From positions 746,527 to 797,227 of the forward strand of contig KZ111140.1 in the NCBI GenBank assembly GCA_002077045.2: DNA of 50,701 nucleotides, read 5' to 3'. The position numbers and the translations under genes are program-made. The DNA is from Rachicladosporium sp. CCFEE 5018 (taxonomy: Eukaryota > Ascomycota > Dothideomycetes > Cladosporiales > Cladosporiaceae). A model generated the notes under the pieces. That model ran no database searches. It was not told where the DNA came from and saw only the letters and a program-made list of their open reading frames with translations. Shown here piece by piece: positions 33,623 through 43,474 of this stretch (positions are counted from its first letter, which is position 1; each line of letters starts with the position of its first letter).

Positions 33623-34321
33623 ATGGACCACTCTCCCCTAGGAAGATTGCCGGTTGAACTGCGCCTTGTCATCTATAAGGACGTGCTAGCTACGACGGTC
33701 ATTGACTTGAGCGAGGACTTTGGGACGTTTCATGCACCGCTCCTGGAGGCAAGGCGCGTCGACCCTATCCGCCAGGTCTGCCGCAAGATACGACAAGAGA
33801 CCGAAGACCTCGCCTTTGTGCAGGGTCTTATGATACTGCACGGCCTGGGGATGACCGTGACGGGCGATCTACGTAAGCAGCGTAGTGACTGCCTGATTGC
33901 TGCCATTGCGCACCACCTCGACAGCTTCCGCACTGCCGGACCAGCCATCTGACATCTCACGCTCGACTTGGGAAGTTTCGATCTGTGGGTGAGCATGAAG
34001 GCTCGCAGGCATTGGGATTCTGGATTCACAAGCCCCTACATGCGAAAGTTTCTGCTCGACCTACAAGAGGTGGTAGGTATTGATTGCAACATGGAGATAT
34101 CCTTCAAGGTTTTCGACAAGCGCGGATCGACCCGCTACACCTTCGCTGCGTCTCCTACGAAGACTGACTGGTTTGAAGGGATCCGAGTAACTACGCACGA
34201 CAAGGGCCAGCGATTGCAAGCTGCGAGACGTACATATGGTATGTCTAGATATGGTATGTCCGTGAGGAATTTCTCCACTATGTGCGAGCGGCTGTGGCTG
34301 CGTCGCTGCATTGCTGAGTAA
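33623..34321 (+). pseudogene. F-box-like array copy A, one in-frame TGA
   Basis: First member of a six-copy head-to-tail array. It begins MDHSPLGRLPVELRLVIYKD, an F-box/2EXR-like start shared by every copy with a preserved N-terminus, followed by IRQVCRKIRQETEDL, the conserved VCR..R.E..D box. The frame stops at TGA (33950-33952) and then continues in the same frame to 34321 with HLTLDLG, the strand that in the other copies reads VTIDLG, VAVDIG or VLIDVG. The C-terminus keeps the LQAARR helix. Reading through the single stop would give 232 residues, close to intact copy C. It may be a recent pseudogene, or express a 109-residue N-terminal piece. A TATA-like box lies 42 bases upstream of the ATG. 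Confidence 0.65.
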
Positions 34322-34702
34322 TTCGTGAGTACAATGCGTTGGGAGGAGCCGTCCTTTGCTACAGGCGTTGCACCCAAGATCCGATCCGCTCTCTCCTCGG
34401 TCTGAAAGGGCTTGTGCTACTATCATGCATACTGCCACTGTCAATGCCGCGCCTGCTAGATTGCCGAGAGCACAACGCGCAGTCAGGTGGAGGTATACAG
34501 CAATTTGGGGCTCTCAACCATACATTAGTCAAGCGGTGTTCACGGGGGAATGCAGATACGCTTCAACAACGACTTCTGCTTCAGCAAGCATTAACAGAAA
34601 CACGGAAGTCACGGTATGCTGGGACGTGTGGACCGAAGCTGATGATGCAGCGACTACTACGTCTTCACTTGCGCAATTGTCCGTTCGCATGGCCGTGCTG
34701 GC

Positions 34703-35233
34703 ATGAAGGGGGCTTCAGTGTGCCAACTCATCTCCATCAGTGAAGTCATGCGATGTGATCTCCTCAACGCTGTAAGGCGGGTGAACCACACCTGTGCTAT
34801 CACGCGCTCATTGAGTCGTCAGCACCCTCGACTGGTCACGACCGACGCGCGCAGGGTGGATATGGCAATGGACACGGGGGAAAGGCCACGGTCTCCAATG
34901 CCGAGCTACATGGTACACCATCTGGCGAACATGGTACTACAGGCGGATCAAATCCAAGTCTACCTCCAGATCAAATCTGAGGCACGGAATGTCGGCTATT
35001 CGGACATTCAGAACTACTCGCAAGTCAATCGCTGGACACTTTGAGCAGCATTTGACAAGCTTAGATGGCAGGAGATCAACTTGCGGACGACTCACACGAA
35101 TGTGCAGGAACTACAGGCGGCTCATCTTGGAGGCATCATCTCTCGTGACCGGTATGCCGAGCTGCTAGCCCGGCAATATCAGAGACGTCGTCTTGTGGGG
35201 AGCTTTGTTAAGCATATGTTCCTTCGCGACTAG
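34703..35233 (+). pseudogene. F-box-like array copy B, N-terminus lost, one in-frame TGA
   Basis: Only the C-terminal two thirds can be read. A stretch ending VNRWTL lines up with DDRWTL of copy C, then a TGA at 35042-35044 sits where copy C has Arg, consistent with CGA to TGA. The frame then continues to a TAG at 35231-35233 with NVQELQAAHL and RDRYAELLARQYQRRRL, matching the NVQE/HVQE-type helix and the basic QY.RRR end of other copies. Upstream sequence (34322-34702) is scrambled in all frames, so the F-box-like part has decayed. Confidence 0.5.
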
Positions 35234-35711
35234 CCTGAGGTGGAAATAGTTGATCAGCTGAATATGACTTGTGTCTGCTGTGCATCGTTCGGAGCCGCCA
35301 TTCGGGCAGGAGCGACCCGAGTTGTCATTCGGAGCACCTTCCACGTGCTGTGCTCAATATTAAGAGACCTCCTAATTCACTTCGCCATCGAAGCAACTTC
35401 CAGCGCTACTCTTACAATATCCGCACAGGACAACAGGTGCCAACCATCGATATATCAGAACCTCGCCGCTGACGCATTGTTTGCGTGAATCTATTGATGC
35501 ATCCTGCGCTCCGCCAATGAATTTGATAATCGAAGTATTGTGCACAGGATCCTGCAGAAGATACCACAGCTAACAGAAGACAGTGCTCCCTTCACTCACC
35601 ACAGTCCGCCACTTGTTGAGAATCGCACTTAAGAGAATCTCATAGACTACAACACTTCCAGGCTAGGAGCACCATCACTAGACAGAGCCAATGAACGGGC
35701 GCGCACGAGCG
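35234..35711. other. Spacer between array copies B and C
   Basis: About 480 bases. It contains short frames but no copy of the array's conserved boxes. Presumably the promoter of copy C. Confidence 0.3.
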
Positions 35712-36470
35712 ATGGAGGGCTCTCCGATTGGCAAAATGCCTAAAGAGCTTCGACTTGTCATCTACGAAGATGTTCTATCCGAAGGCGTCGTCGAGCTGAG
35801 CTCGGCTCACCACCAGGTTCCGTATACTCAGGTATACAAGTTCGACGCCATCACTCGGGTGTGCCGTCAGATTAGAGAAGAAATCGAAGACCTGACGCCG
35901 ACCCCGGAGCGCATCTTTCCACGCATATACAGTGGCAATGCTAGATGCGTCCGGTGTATGAAGACCAAGGAGAAGACATGCTCACTCTTCAGAGTACGCG
36001 AAGAAAAACTTCAGAACGCCATAGAGAGTCATGCAGGACGTTGGCTTAGTGACTCGTGCCAACGTCAAGCCCAAGTCAGCGAAGTGACGATTGATCTAGG
36101 CGTATGCAGCTTATCTGGAAATCGCGGGATGCTGGACTGGCAGGACCCAGCGCCGGTGCTTGTGCTGAGACGCATGGCCACAATTGTGGAAAGGGCGACG
36201 GACGCGAAGTGTTACATACAGGTGACGTTCAACTTCCGTGGAACTGGGAAGGCCCCGCACGTAGACGATCGCTGGACTCTGCGCGCGCCACTGGATAGAG
36301 TTGAGGGACTGCAGACTATCAAGCAAATCACCCGCGGTCATGTGCAGGAGGTTCGAGCTGCCCGTGAGGCGAAGAGAATCTCCCAAAAAGGATACAAAAA
36401 CCATACGGCGCGGCATCACCGTAGACGTCGTATAGGGGATCAGCTGATGAGAATGCTATGTCCAGCATAG
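35712..36470 (+). CDS. F-box-like array copy C, intact
   Basis: 252 residues from the ATG at 35712 (MEGSPIGKMPKELRLVIYED); an in-frame ATG 21 bases upstream is possible, but the family start aligns at 35712. The N-terminal 45 residues resemble the fungal 2EXR/F-box-like fold that in other proteins contacts Skp1; here that is inference. Conserved boxes follow in order: ITRVCRQIREEIEDL, RWLSDS, VTIDLG, a helix before DDRWTLRAPLDR, and a C-terminal HVQEVRAAREAKR with the basic ending HHRRRR. There is a CVRCMKTKEKTC Cys cluster not seen in the other copies. One exon, no membrane segment. One of two intact members of the array. Confidence 0.7.
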   Translation: MEGSPIGKMPKELRLVIYEDVLSEGVVELSSAHHQVPYTQVYKFDAITRVCRQIREEIEDLTPTPERIFPRIYSGNARCVRCMKTKEKTCSLFRVREEKLQNAIESHAGRWLSDSCQRQAQVSEVTIDLGVCSLSGNRGMLDWQDPAPVLVLRRMATIVERATDAKCYIQVTFNFRGTGKAPHVDDRWTLRAPLDRVEGLQTIKQITRGHVQEVRAAREAKRISQKGYKNHTARHHRRRRIGDQLMRMLCPA

Positions 36471-37242
36471 CGAGTTCAAGGCGCATTGTATCAGGTGTTT
36501 CGCGGGCATGCCCCAGCCAAAGCAAGCGCACTGGGCCGCTCAGTATTGGACTCCACTGTGCGAGAGGGGTGGAAATGATGAAATTTGGGAGGTAGTGATG
36601 CCACAAACGGTACGGCAGACGGCAGTCAGCATGCTGGGCTGAATGCAAGTAAAACAGCATCCCGTACGCTCCCGTGACTTGGAAGCTGTGCAGTCCGTCT
36701 TCCGATATGGAGGGCCGATTGGGTGCAAGGCACATCGTACGATCAATTTTGTTTCTCAGACACTCAATAGCATGGTCACTTCTTCCACGCTCTCCTTAGT
36801 CAATCCTGTCCCGATTTGCGTCATACCCGGAGCTGACCGTCAGATCATTGGAGTTGCAGTAGCGGACAAGGTACGTTAAGGGTGTGCCACTAGAAGCACT
36901 TGCGTTCGCGATATAAGTGAACCTTTTTGCCACCACTTCAGCTGATGCAAGATTGTCAATTTTGTATAAGCTGACGTGCTAATAGATCAATCCCACTCCA
37001 AGCGTCACTCGTCCTTACCGACTGTCGTCACTGAGTGATTTAACGTGCAGACGCTCGTGAAAGCATCGATCATGTACAGACCATGCTATTATGCTCTGTC
37101 TACTGCGCTCCCCGTCACGAACGAGCCCTCGAGAATCCTGTCGCTGGCTGCTCTGGAAATTCTCTGGCTGACCACTGTTCGACCTCTCGTCGCAGGCTCT
37201 GGCTGTGATAGCCACAATGCGTCAGACAAACAGTACGCGAAC
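36471..37242. other. Spacer between array copies C and D
   Basis: About 770 bases. No array box or other gene recognised; short frames only. Confidence 0.3.
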
Positions 37243-37840
37243 ATGGCGACCTCTTCTCTGGGACGGTGACCACCAGAGTTGCGTCTCGCGATCTACCGCG
37301 AGGTATCACATGAAGTCACAGTCGACATCTTTCCACACTGCAGTCCGCCTACGCATCGTCAGCGAACTCACGCGGCCCTTTCAAGGGCCCACCGCCTGCG
37401 GCCTGGTATCGCCTAAGAGTCAAGGTGTGCATGTGCCTGTACACCAAGCGCTGCTGCGCTTTCACAAAGACCAGATCCGCGTTGGGGCATCTCGTCGGCA
37501 ACGGGGGACAGATAACGTCTTACTCGCCATGGAACATTGGCTCTATAGCACCAGCGTAGACCGCAATCTGCTCCAGATCGTGGCTATCGAGCTGGGATTT
37601 GATCCGACGTCTTACCAAAAAGCTGATCTCGCAGACGGCGACCGCTTTGTACTCACATGGCAAGTCTCTGCTTTGATGGACACGATCAAATGGTTCACCA
37701 GTGCGGATAGTCAACACTTTACCACCTTCCAACGTACTGGGAGGAGTTACGATTCGCAAGACTTCGAGCCAGATAAGCTGGCTGACCAATGGGCGGTGTG
37801 GACGCCACTAGATAAGGCTGACGAGGTCGGGGTGCGATGA
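37243..37840 (+). pseudogene. F-box-like array copy D, stop plus frameshift
   Basis: Starts MATSSLGR, then TGA (37267-37269), then PPELRLAIYREV, which is the conserved P.ELR..IY box of the array. The reading frame shifts by about residue 40. In the second frame the middle and C-terminal boxes are clear: EHWLYSTSVDRNLLQIVAIE (other copies ERWLYNN...VAVDIG), DTIKWFTSADSQHF (other copy SIVKWSLGVDSHVL) and DQWAVWTPLDKADE (copy C DDRWTLRAPLDRVE). A TGA ends the frame at 37838-37840. Coding resemblance continues weakly to about 37940. Two independent lesions make this a pseudogene. Confidence 0.55.
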
Positions 37841-38612
37841 GATCGCGAGGCTTGAGAGATCGTGGTAAGGGAAAGACCAACAATCGAGACTTTGGCAAAG
37901 CAAAATCATGCCAGGGAAGAGATGTGCGAGCGGCAGACTACACGCCTTTCGCCTCCCTGGTGGTATCGATCATCCAGAGCACCATATTGTTAGGCGGACG
38001 GTAATGGAGCTAGAGGCGAGTAAGAAGCTAGCGCAGAAGTTGTGAGTCTCCTACATTGTGATCTGATCAATACCAACGGCAAAGCCGACTTCTGAGTGTG
38101 CAGGCAAGGGTCTTGACGACGAACGCTTCTATATCGGGGAAGCTAACAAGAAGTGGTTATACCAAATCTGATCAGTGCTCACACGGCGGAGCGAGGATCC
38201 GTAAGTGCGCTGAGGGGCGCATGAACTGGGTCTGCCAGTACACCGCATGCAACAAATTGCTATGGCAATGAGGTACAAAGGTTGAGTGGCATCACGAAAC
38301 CTTTCTACCAACAGAATGGAATGTCAGCTTGAAATCCATTGCAGCACCACTCCATAGTCAAGTAAGATCGCGAAGGAGCGATCTACAGACTCGTAGCGCA
38401 CTTGCTAGGTCATCACTTGACTCCATCAGATCATGCATTCAATCATCACTCACCACTAGATGCAAGCATGACGCATGAGGACTATTGACACCCTTCGCAC
38501 AGGACTACAATCGATGTTTACCTTCGACGGCCCTGCATCCGGCACACTACTCCATTCCATTAAGTAGGGCTTACTTTCTGCGCAGATACACGGCCAGGCA
38601 GTATCAAGAATC
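37841..38612. other. Spacer between array copies D and E
   Basis: About 770 bases with only decayed copy D tail at the left and no other gene recognised. Confidence 0.3.
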
Positions 38613-39479
38613 ATGGATGGTTCACCACTAGGCACCATTCCGCCAGAAATCAGGGTCATGATCTTCGACAATGTCCTCTCGGAAGTCATCGTCGACGTGG
38701 GCCTCAATTCCCGCAATCCGCCTGGTCAGACCGCTTATAGTCAGCATGCAAGATTCACCGCCATCACTCGAGTCTGTCGCAAAATCAGGCGCGAGACATC
38801 CGACTTGCATCCACAACCGACCCATGCAACCCTGCGTGTCTACAAGCGTTCTGATGGCTTCCTCACTGGCTTAGACCGTTCTCAGGACTATGTGCTCCAC
38901 ATGGGAAATCACGAGGGGGATTTGATCCCTCTGAACGCTGAGCGTTGGTTGTACAATAACAAGATCAGCGAGTCGCAAATGCGCCGGGTGGCGGTTGACA
39001 TCGGCAGCATACGGGTCGACGCCAACCGATGCAAGAATCCGAGCCTCGCAATGGCATATGCAATGATGATGGCGGATAAACTGGCGAGCATAGTGAAGTG
39101 GTCGTTGGGTGTGGACAGCCATGTCCTGATAGGCTTTGGGAAGGACAATAAGAGTCGAAGCATCCCTCTCAAGATCCGGCTATCCCCACTCTTAGTCTCA
39201 ATCGAGAGGAAGGCAACGTTCGCGACGTTCGAGCGTTCCATCAACATGGAGTTCAAAGCAATGCGAGCTGCACGAGCTGCTCTGGACTTCAATGAGCACA
39301 AGCAAGCAGGTGAACGTCAGCGACTGCGCGACGTGCTGGACTGCGTTCGTCACCTTTTTCACAGCGGCGACGTCGTCAGCAGTCCAGTCATTGGGAGGAG
39401 CGTGATGGGACTGGAGGCTGCTAAGTGTCGTATGCTGGAGTCGCTCGGAAGGGCTTCGACTGATGAAGAATGTCGTTGA
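38613..39479 (+). CDS. F-box-like array copy E, intact
   Basis: 288 residues, one exon, starting MDGSPLGTIPPEIRVMIFDN. It carries all the array boxes: ITRVCRKIRRETSDL, ERWLYNNKISESQ, VAVDIGSIRV, SIVKWSLGVDSHVLIGF and a helical EFKAMRAARAALD near the C-terminus. Compared with copy C it is about 36 residues longer, with an extended C-terminal tail. F-box-like proteins can be SCF substrate receptors, and fungal 2EXR proteins are often expanded and lineage-specific; the substrate here is unknown. No signal peptide or membrane segment. The start is the only ATG that aligns with the other members. Confidence 0.7.
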   Translation: MDGSPLGTIPPEIRVMIFDNVLSEVIVDVGLNSRNPPGQTAYSQHARFTAITRVCRKIRRETSDLHPQPTHATLRVYKRSDGFLTGLDRSQDYVLHMGNHEGDLIPLNAERWLYNNKISESQMRRVAVDIGSIRVDANRCKNPSLAMAYAMMMADKLASIVKWSLGVDSHVLIGFGKDNKSRSIPLKIRLSPLLVSIERKATFATFERSINMEFKAMRAARAALDFNEHKQAGERQRLRDVLDCVRHLFHSGDVVSSPVIGRSVMGLEAAKCRMLESLGRASTDEECR

Positions 39480-40203
39480 CATGGAGAGGTCTTCCTGACG
39501 GCTTTGCTTTTGCGTCAGCTCTTGGTACCGCGTCCATGGAGAATACACCAAAGTGGCGCCGAGACGAAGGGTAAAGGCAGAGTCTAGTTCAATGTCATGA
39601 AATAGGAGATGCGCCGTTGCTCGCGGACATTGTGCGTGAGCTCTCGCTCGCAGTTGTGTTAGAGTGAGCGCTCTATTCTTTATACAAGTGGAGAGCTTGA
39701 GAGAGACACGATGTAAGGCGATCCTACCTTTACTCCTCTTCTGCTCTCCACATCCGTGAATTAATTATCTTGACGTCTACTTCTTAGACAAGTGTGGACT
39801 CTCGCGCAGCCACAGATGCGCCTGCAGTAGCCAGAGTGACTGCGAAGGTGGCCGACCGCAAGCTACGCTGCTTGAGCGACGATAGCACAGGTTTAGAGAG
39901 CGCCCATAAAGCAGAGTTCCAGTGTTACGACCATTTCCCCAATGGCTTCGAGTGTTGTGAGAGCACACGCTGTCCAGTGTGATTGCAGAAGCATCCTTGA
40001 CCTTCGAGCGCAGACTCCTGCTCCTTTCTGCCTATCAAAGAGATTGACAGGAGTTCACACCGTACATTCCATTGTGTTGCTTGTCTTCAACGGGTCACTA
40101 ACGCTCTGTAGCAATCTGCTTCACAGCTATACAGTCTCCTCACGCAGTCGATGCAGCTACGAGTCCTCGGCGCCCATCACAGACTGGCCACGGTCCCACG
40201 CCT
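39480..40203. other. Spacer between array copies E and F
   Basis: About 720 bases. Short frames only; nothing recognised. Confidence 0.3.
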
Positions 40204-40959
40204 GTGATCATGGACCATTCTCCTTTCAACATGCTCCCAGCAGAGCTACGCATCGCAATTTATTCATACGTCGATGCCGAAGCCATAATCGACGTGACGT
40301 ACACCTACGGATCGGCGGGACAGACCGTGCCCTTTGCGACACATCGAGTGTGCCGTGCGATGAGGCGTGAGGCACAGGATTCGTGATCATTACCGTTTCG
40401 TGTTATCGTCCGGACATACCGGGAAACTGCGACCTATCTGGACGAGGGATATGGCATCGGGGCCTACGGACGTCTGAGGCCCGACACCATGGCGACCAGT
40501 TACTCATCTTGGCTCCATAGGTATGGAGCCAGTCTGGGGCGGATTGAGGAGGTGCTGATCGACGTGGGCACGATCAGACTTCCCTTCCAGACCCAGGAGA
40601 GAAGATCGAAGGCATGGAACGCCGAAGGTCGTGTGCTTCACGACCTTGTCGCGACCAGCTATCAGGCCTTCAACACATCCTGCATTCTTATGGCCAGTTT
40701 TGACACTGTTGCTCAGAGCTATGCGTTGGAGAAGATAGAGTTCTTCGACTGCAGTATATCAGACATGTCGACGCAGCATACTTCTGGGATCGACACCTCC
40801 ATCACGGCTGCGATCGCGGAGCTGAAGGATCTTAAGCTTGCTGGAAAGATCAGTCCTACCTGCTTCCACAGCAGTCTCTTCCGGCAGTACCACAGGCGAG
40901 CTCTAGCGAAAGCGTTCTGCGCACTTCTGTATACCGGCAATCCAGGTGGATTCAACTGA
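40204..40959 (+). pseudogene. F-box-like array copy F, one in-frame TGA
   Basis: Opens MIMDHSPFNMLPAELRIAIY (the family start is the second ATG, 40210), then HRVCRAMRREAQDS and a TGA at 40384-40386. The same frame then runs unbroken to 40959. Spacing across the stop matches intact copies residue for residue: between the VCR box and the next R-x-Y there are as many positions as in copy C. Later boxes are EEVLIDVGTIRL, a Phe/Ser-rich middle, SITAAIAELKDLKLAGK and FRQYHRRAL, the same basic end seen in copy B. A single lesion suggests recent loss, or a sequencing error. Confidence 0.65.
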
Positions 40960-41901
40960 GGCGAATTGATGAGCATGTAAACCGCCAAGGCAAACCTCGA
41001 TGACCGCAAGGCTGCTTGTTGCCCACTGAGCATTGAAGTCGGTCAGTACGATCTCGCACTCTTGAAGATTTCATACCTGCAAGGTCATTCTGATGCAAGG
41101 TCATTCTGATGGGGGAGATCTCTTGTTGTTCGTGCAGGAGTCAGCAGATGTGCTGACTCAGCTGGCCGTCATCGGCGTCACCTGTGCCCAGTGCACCTTG
41201 CTTATCAGTTGCCTATCTGTCTCTTCGTCCCACATGCTCATAGCCCACTCCATCATTCACCCCCACCAACCAGCACCATCTATCCGGTGTACCTTCGCGC
41301 CCTCATTCGGCTCCAAGACCCTCGCTGGTCAGCTTTGACGCAAGACGGTCATCGAGCCGCACCGTCTCCGCATGATGTGCATGACACAGGTGCACTGATG
41401 GGGCTTCTCTATGTATCATGTGCCTATCTTGCGCCGAAGGCGTGGGCTGCCTCACCCACTGCGTACCTCATGTGAGTTGGGAATGACTGTTTACGGCGAC
41501 TTACTACCATCTTGATTTACTTTGTTCCTTTTACTTCTGCTGACACTCTCATACTGTTGCATTTCTACCTCTGTGTGTCAGCGCGGTAGCCATCATTGCG
41601 TCCTACTTCCAGACCGTCGGTCCTCATAGCTCCACATCTCGAGGCTCTGCCTGTCTGTTCATTCCAAACCCTCAGTCTAGACTGTTGCCGTGACGGTCTG
41701 TCGCTTGAGAGCTTCGCAAGACTATCAGCACCTAAGGTCGGGCAGCGTACACAGCCACTTCCCTACAAGGCTCGTGCAAGCTGAGAGGCTACCTCCACTC
41801 GAGGAAGCAAACCTTGCTACCACATTTCATTGCATTTCGCTGGCGCTGGGGTGAAAATTTTGGACCAGGAGAACACTCGATCGGCCAGGACTCTGTACAA
41901 C
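40960..41901. other. Intergenic with a 16-base tandem duplication
   Basis: About 940 bases with no supported gene. TGCAAGGTCATTCTGA is repeated exactly in tandem at 41078-41093 and 41094-41109. The right part contains the promoter and probable 5' UTR of the PQ-loop gene; the leader is pyrimidine-rich. Confidence 0.4.
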
Positions 41902-43227
41902 ATGCCATGGCTCGATGCTTCAGCATTCCAATCATCACTACCAGATCATTGCACCCCGACCAATGACTTCCTCCTACGATTCAGTCAGACCTTCCATATC
42001 TGCCTTCCTACGCCTTTAGCATTCGCCAGCAATCTACTCGGTATACTCAGCATATGCTCATGGCTGTTTGCTCAGCTTCCGCAGATCTACAAGAACTGGA
42101 GCATACAAAGTACATCCGGACTGAGCATCTTCTTCCTGGTGGAGTGGTGCTTGGGTGACCTTGGCAATCTCCTCGGAGCGCTGTTCACGCATCAAGCCAA
42201 TTGGCAGGTGGTGATAGGAGGGTACTATGTGTTCGTTGATCTGTGTCTGGTGATGCAGTGGGTGTGGTATGAGAAGCTGAAGCATGGGAGACATATATTG
42301 AGGATAAGACGGAGGTTCGATGGGACACCGAACTCACAGCACGGAGGTGATGACGGCATGAGCGGAGTGATCATCGAAGGGGTAGACCCGAGACCGCCCC
42401 AAGTCCAACACACTACCCAAGGAACTGAGTATAAGAACAGCAGGCCGAGGCCGATCTTTCGAACACCGACCTTTCGCAAAGGCTCTTCAGTCGACGAGAA
42501 GACTTCCTCAATCCTGTCAGTCACGCCTGGTGGCGGCATCAATCTACGAGGAGGTCCATCCTCGCCGATGCCATCGCCCTCGCCGCGAACAATCTTGTTC
42601 ATAGCCTGCTTAGTCGCCATGGCTCAAGCATCGCCCGTGTCTCGCGTCGACTCCGGAAAGATACTGCCTCTCATCGCCACCAACAGGCCGACACCACTTG
42701 AAACCGCCGGCACAGTTCTCTCATGGCTCTCAACGTTCCTTTACCTCGGCTCTCGACTTCCCCAGCTCTACAAGAACCACATTCGAAAGTCCACAGCGGG
42801 TCTAAGTCCTCACCTCTTTGCCGCGGCTTTCTGTGGAAACATGTTCTACTCGTCTGCACTACTTAGCAATCCACGTGCATGGTATGACATGGATGCATTC
42901 GGAGGGCACGGCTGGGTCGGCGAAGCAGGCAACAACCGCATCGAGTGGGTTACCGCTGCACTGCCATTCTTCCTCGGTGCCGCTGGGGTGCTCGGACTTG
43001 ACGCAGCAGTCGGCGTACAGTTCATCCTGTATGGGGAGAGCGATACGAAGCTCGTGGTGATCGAAGAGGGAACAGGTAGGAAGTGGCGCTGGCGAAGAGT
43101 GAGTGGGTGGATGCGAGGTTGGGCTCCTACTGCGAATGAGCTCGATGCAAGTGTCAAGAGTGGTGACAGAGAGGCATTGCTGGAGGCGAGGAGCGAGCAA
43201 GAAGGAACTGGCTACGGTGCCATATAG
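41902..43227 (+). CDS. PQ-loop vacuolar amino acid transporter (Ypq/PQLC2 type)
   Basis: 441 residues from the ATG at 41902 (MPWLDAS); the frame is open 24 codons upstream. Two PQ-loop repeats are clear: FAQLPQIYKNWSIQSTSGLS (PQ at residues 60-61) and SRLPQLYKNHIRKSTAGLSP (PQ near 286). Seven hydrophobic segments are visible, three per repeat plus one. The repeats are separated by a disordered cytosolic stretch of about 130 residues. This matches yeast Ypq1-3/Rtc2 and human PQLC2, exporters of cationic amino acids from the vacuole or lysosome. The Cys/Trp-rich helix after the first PQ motif (FFLVEWCLGDLGNLLGA) is a family signature. The C-terminus is charged and cytosolic. It converges with the PPPDE-PUL gene. 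Confidence 0.88.
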   Translation: MPWLDASAFQSSLPDHCTPTNDFLLRFSQTFHICLPTPLAFASNLLGILSICSWLFAQLPQIYKNWSIQSTSGLSIFFLVEWCLGDLGNLLGALFTHQANWQVVIGGYYVFVDLCLVMQWVWYEKLKHGRHILRIRRRFDGTPNSQHGGDDGMSGVIIEGVDPRPPQVQHTTQGTEYKNSRPRPIFRTPTFRKGSSVDEKTSSILSVTPGGGINLRGGPSSPMPSPSPRTILFIACLVAMAQASPVSRVDSGKILPLIATNRPTPLETAGTVLSWLSTFLYLGSRLPQLYKNHIRKSTAGLSPHLFAAAFCGNMFYSSALLSNPRAWYDMDAFGGHGWVGEAGNNRIEWVTAALPFFLGAAGVLGLDAAVGVQFILYGESDTKLVVIEEGTGRKWRWRRVSGWMRGWAPTANELDASVKSGDREALLEARSEQEGTGYGAI

Positions 43228-43474
43228 CTGAAATGACTGCATTTACGAAGGATGATGGATGGGGCGTGGTCATCGGACGCCTCGCCATGTGAGGGTCCTT
43301 TATGCATTGCGACTACGGAGCGGAATGGGTGAGCATAGCGACGGTATGCACTTGGTCGGAGCTATGGTAATCATATGAATATACAAATCTATCATATACG
43401 CTCTATACAGATCCCTGGTACATTGTACCGTATCTAACGTCTCGCTCAGAAAACTTTTTGACGCAATCAACATC

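Noticed and set aside
33950..40386. UGA recoding as selenocysteine
   Set aside because: Fungi of this group lack the selenocysteine machinery, and no Cys is found at the aligned sites in intact copies.
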